14,985 nucleotides of DNA. It comes from JAXDJJ01 sp034665745. GTDB taxonomy: Bacteria; Actinomycetota; CADDZG01; WHSQ01. This document shows positions 12,377-14,985 of the stretch, in pieces; positions within the stretch are counted from its first letter, which is position 1, and each line of letters begins with the position of its first letter. The stretch is from assembly GCA_034665745.1 (NCBI GenBank), contig JAXDJJ010000077.1, positions 1 to 14,985 of the forward strand. Direction: 5' to 3'. The notes under the pieces were generated by a model. It saw only the letters and a program-made list of their open reading frames with translations, did not search any database and was not told the origin of the DNA. A program made the position numbers and the translations under genes.

Positions 12377-13345
12377 GTGTCTATCGATCCGCTATTCGCA
12401 GCCCTGGTATGTCCGCGCGACCGGTTGCCGCTCGAGGTCGGAACGGATGAGCTGCGCTGTCCTGACGGACATATCTACCCGGTGGTGCAAGGGATACCGG
12501 TGATGCTCGTTGCCGAGGCCACGATGACGCACCCGTACTGCGCCGGCACGCTCGATGTGGTGCAGAAGGGGTGGACCGAGGCTGACCGTGCTGGCGTGTC
12601 TGGGACGATCGATCCATTCGTCCAAGCCGAGATCGTTAAGACGTGTGGCTCGATGTACCGGCGGGTGGGACCTTTGCGTCGTTATCCGATCCCCGAGATC
12701 CAGCTTCCCCCCGCCTCCGGCGCGTCCTTCCTCGAGGTGGGCTCGAACTGGGGACGGTGGAGCATCAGCGCCGCTGGCCGCGGTTACCGCGCGGTGGCGC
12801 TGGACCCGTCTTTGGACGCGGCCCTGGCGGGGACACGGGTTGCGGACGCCCTTGGCACACCGGTCCGCTATGTGGTCGGTGACGCTCGTTGGCTTCCCTT
12901 CGCAGAAGGCACGTTCGATGTCTGTTTCTCGTACTCGGTGCTCCAGCACTTCGACAAGTCGGACGCGCGAACCTCGATCGACGAGATGGCACGGGTGCTG
13001 ACCCCCGGCGGCCGGATGTTGGTGCAGCTTGCGAATCGTTACGGTCTCAAGCAGCTCGTTAATTCGGTGACGCACCTCGGAAGAAGATCGAACCCCTTCC
13101 GTGTCCGCTATTGGACGCCCCGTGAGATGCGCCGAGCTTTCGGAGCGATCGGCGCCACAGAGCTGTTCGTGGACGGCTACTTCTCGTTGAACGTTCAGGC
13201 ATCCGATATCGACCTCCTCCCTAGGAGATATCGCGCGCTCGTCAAGATGTCGGAGTTCCTGAAGAAGTTGTCGAAGCGGATTCCGGTCCTCGTGAGGGTT
13301 GCCGACAGCCTCTACGTCCAGAGCTACACGTCGTCGCCTAAGTAG
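12377..13345 (+). CDS. SAM-dependent methyltransferase with Trm112-like N-terminal domain
   Basis: A 322-aa protein. Residues 8-45 (LVCPRDRLPLE, then RCPDGHIYPVVQGIPVML) match the Trm112p-like zinc-ribbon pattern, but only two cysteines (C12, C28) are present. The class I SAM fold follows: motif I FLEVGSNWGRWS (118-129), the acidic end of strand 2 in AVALDPS (139-145), GDARWLPFAEGTFDVCFS (168-185) and HFDKSD...MARVLTPGGRML (191-215), as in methyltransferase_11 proteins. A C-terminal region (240-322) would hold the acceptor site. Placed among glycosyltransferases, O-methylation of a glycan sugar is likely, but a small-molecule or lipid acceptor is not excluded. The GTG start fits a leaderless transcript. 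The amidotransferase gene follows after 44 bp, probably on the same mRNA. Confidence 0.85.
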   Translation: MSIDPLFAALVCPRDRLPLEVGTDELRCPDGHIYPVVQGIPVMLVAEATMTHPYCAGTLDVVQKGWTEADRAGVSGTIDPFVQAEIVKTCGSMYRRVGPLRRYPIPEIQLPPASGASFLEVGSNWGRWSISAAGRGYRAVALDPSLDAALAGTRVADALGTPVRYVVGDARWLPFAEGTFDVCFSYSVLQHFDKSDARTSIDEMARVLTPGGRMLVQLANRYGLKQLVNSVTHLGRRSNPFRVRYWTPREMRRAFGAIGATELFVDGYFSLNVQASDIDLLPRRYRALVKMSEFLKKLSKRIPVLVRVADSLYVQSYTSSPK

Positions 13346-13389
13346 TTCTGCGGGCGGCGCCGTGAGGCCCGGCGTGAGAGATTGAGACG

Positions 13390-14985
13390 ATGTGCGGAAT
13401 CGCCGGGATCCTCGGCTACCAAGGATCGGACCGTCAGGCCCTCGAACGGATGCTCGTCGAGCAAGCACACCGTGGCCCAGATTCATCCGGATCGTGGGTT
13501 TCACCCGGCGGGAAGTGCGTCCTCGGTGCCACCAGACTCGCGATCCTCGACCTTTCGACCGCCTCGGATCAGCCCTACGTGAGGGACGAGCTCGGGATGT
13601 GCCTCGTCTACAACGGCGAGCTCTACAACTATCGAGAACTGCGCCATGAGCTTGAAGGCGGCTGGAACTTCCGCAGCTCTGGAGACACCGAAGTCATCCT
13701 GGCGGCCTACGCGCGATGGGGAGCGGATTGCGTCGCGCGGTTCAACGGCATGTTCGCGTTCGCCATCTGGGAAGAGCGTGGGCAACGTGCATTCCTTGCA
13801 CGGGATCGTTTGGGGGAGAAGCCCCTGTTCTTCACTGCGGGGACGACAAAGTTTGCGTTCGCCTCCGAACTGCGTGGCTTAGCTCAGGCTGGTGCCAGCA
13901 CCGACTTCGATTCCGAACTCGCGATCTCGTACCTGGTGTCCGACGAAGTCTCCGATCTCGACTCTCGGAGGACCACGATGTTGTCCGGTATCAAGCAACT
14001 GCTGCCCGGCGAAACCCTGTCGGTTGACCTCTCGGACAACGCAGTCGTGGTTCATCCCGCGCGGTCTTATTGGCACCTCGCTACCGATGTTCGCGATTAC
14101 GGGGGCACCCTCGATGACGCGGCCCACGATCTGCGGGAATTGCTTCGAGATTCGGTTTCGCTACGGTTGAGGAGCGATGTAGCGGTCGGCAGCTGCCTCT
14201 CAGGGGGTCTGGATTCGTCCTCGATCGTCGCGACGATCCGCTCACTCGAGCCCGATCGACCTATCGATACCTTCACCGGCCGCTTTCCCGGAAGCGACAA
14301 GGACGAAGGGCCCTACGCCCAGTTGCTTGCCGCTCGGGTCGGGGCCCGCTACCACGAGGTCGAGATCACACCGGAGCGGTTCCTGGCCGATGCCCCCGAC
14401 CTATACGCCGCTGCAGGATTGCCCATCGGGGGATTGAGCCAGTTCGCCCAGTGGTGCGTCTTCCGGCTTGCCAAAGACCATGAAGTGACGGTTCTCCTCG
14501 ATGGCCAGGGCTCGGATGAGATCTTCGGCGGCTATGGGTCATCTATAACGCGCGCTTATCTGTCCGAGGTTCTGCACGCCGATGGGGTCGGACGGTTCAT
14601 CACGGAACGCAGGGCCGCGGCCAAGGGCGGGATGTCGTACCTGAGAGGGATACGCAACCTCGTAGCGGATCGAACGGGGATCAGAACGCCGAGGGCGCGT
14701 ACCCTTCCCTTCCTCTCCGGTGAGGGCAGGGCGATCGCCAGCCACGACAGGGGAACGTCGAGCTCCTTCCGTGGAACAGATGCTCTGTCGCTCATCCTAG
14801 AGAGGCTGACAACACGGACGATGCTTCCTTCGTTGCTTCGCTACGGGGACCACCTGAGCATGAACTTCTCCAGAGAGGTGCGTCTGCCGTTCTGCGATCA
14901 CCGGATAGCGGAGTTCGCGTACTCCTTGCCGATCGCTTTCATCATGGGTAGTGGTGACGTCAAACGCGTGCTTCGCCACGCTGTG
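13390..14985 (+). CDS. Asparagine synthase (glutamine-hydrolysing)-type amidotransferase, 3' truncated
   Basis: An open frame of 532 codons running off the right edge. After Met removal C2 would be the class II glutaminase nucleophile (MCGIAGILG). The glutaminase domain shows HRGPDSSG (27-34), VYNGELYNYRELR (73-85), SGDTEVI (97-103) and ARDRLGEKPLFF (137-148). The synthetase domain has the ATP pyrophosphatase PP-loop SGGLDSS (271-277), DGQGSDEIFGGY (371-382) and REVRLPFCDHRIAEFAYSLP (495-514). Relatives in surface-polysaccharide clusters (often annotated asnB or wbpS-like) amidate a uronic-acid-type sugar or a linked amino acid instead of making free asparagine. The glycan context makes that likely, although a housekeeping asparagine synthase cannot be excluded. 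Roughly 80-110 residues are probably missing at the end, judged from usual family length. ATG 13390 fits because Cys must follow Met; the ribosome site is weak. Confidence 0.92.
   Translation, partial: MCGIAGILGYQGSDRQALERMLVEQAHRGPDSSGSWVSPGGKCVLGATRLAILDLSTASDQPYVRDELGMCLVYNGELYNYRELRHELEGGWNFRSSGDTEVILAAYARWGADCVARFNGMFAFAIWEERGQRAFLARDRLGEKPLFFTAGTTKFAFASELRGLAQAGASTDFDSELAISYLVSDEVSDLDSRRTTMLSGIKQLLPGETLSVDLSDNAVVVHPARSYWHLATDVRDYGGTLDDAAHDLRELLRDSVSLRLRSDVAVGSCLSGGLDSSSIVATIRSLEPDRPIDTFTGRFPGSDKDEGPYAQLLAARVGARYHEVEITPERFLADAPDLYAAAGLPIGGLSQFAQWCVFRLAKDHEVTVLLDGQGSDEIFGGYGSSITRAYLSEVLHADGVGRFITERRAAAKGGMSYLRGIRNLVADRTGIRTPRARTLPFLSGEGRAIASHDRGTSSSFRGTDALSLILERLTTRTMLPSLLRYGDHLSMNFSREVRLPFCDHRIAEFAYSLPIAFIMGSGDVKRVLRHAV

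Noticed and set aside
13351..13371. CGGGC...GCCCG hairpin after the methyltransferase stop as a terminator
   Set aside because: Only five base pairs with an 11-nt loop and no T-run. It is also expected by chance in GC-rich DNA, and the next gene is likely cotranscribed.
12392..13504. Long - strand open frame (370 codons) opposite the methyltransferase gene
   Set aside because: It covers the antisense of all methyltransferase motifs and runs into the amidotransferase start. The composition is typical of a high-GC shadow frame.

Overview
The window looks like chromosomal DNA of a high-GC Gram-positive bacterium, most likely a member of the Actinomycetota. The evidence is frequent GTG/TTG starts, a DivIVA-domain coiled-coil protein, a small surface protein with an LAxTG (class E type) sorting signal, and a TAnnnT box placed for a leaderless transcript. 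Genus and species cannot be told from the sequence. No rRNA, tRNA, transposase, integrase, CRISPR array or plasmid function was seen.

Region A (1-4996, + strand) is a surface-glycan biosynthesis run. It holds the end of a multi-membrane protein (possibly a polysaccharide polymerase), a GT-B glycosyltransferase, and a short polyprenyl-phosphate sugar-1-phosphate transferase that would start glycan assembly on a lipid carrier. A geranylgeranyl-reductase-like flavoprotein and a NodU/CmcH/TobZ-type O-carbamoyltransferase follow. Spacing is tight (ATGA overlap at 1402-1405), except for a 69-bp gap before the flavoprotein that carries a strong RNA-hairpin candidate.

Region B (4987-11175) is a different module set inside the glycan locus. 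Two paralogous ORC/Cdc6-like AAA ATPases lie on the - strand, one with an N-terminal membrane anchor. Divergently, four tightly spaced + strand genes encode a DivIVA-type scaffold with 11-residue repeats, a tail-anchored Trp-rich/Pro-Ala-rich protein, a 108-aa LAxTG-anchored peptide and a signal-anchored extracytoplasmic protein. A rare short motif, S-x-W-x-P-[IM]-A-A-R, occurs in both the second ATPase and the tail-anchored protein. This tentatively ties the two arms together. Region B is the best candidate for an undescribed system, perhaps an ATP-driven polar or envelope scaffold linked to glycan assembly or export.

Region C (11172-14985) returns to glycan genes: a - strand GT4 glycosyltransferase, then + strand genes for a methyltransferase with a Trm112-like N-terminus and a glutamine-dependent asparagine-synthase-type amidotransferase that runs off the window. 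The 62-bp divergent gap between the two strands carries adjacent palindromes and a candidate leaderless promoter.

Taken together, the glycan genes suggest a lipid-linked polysaccharide decorated by carbamoylation, methylation and amidation. The actual sugars cannot be inferred.
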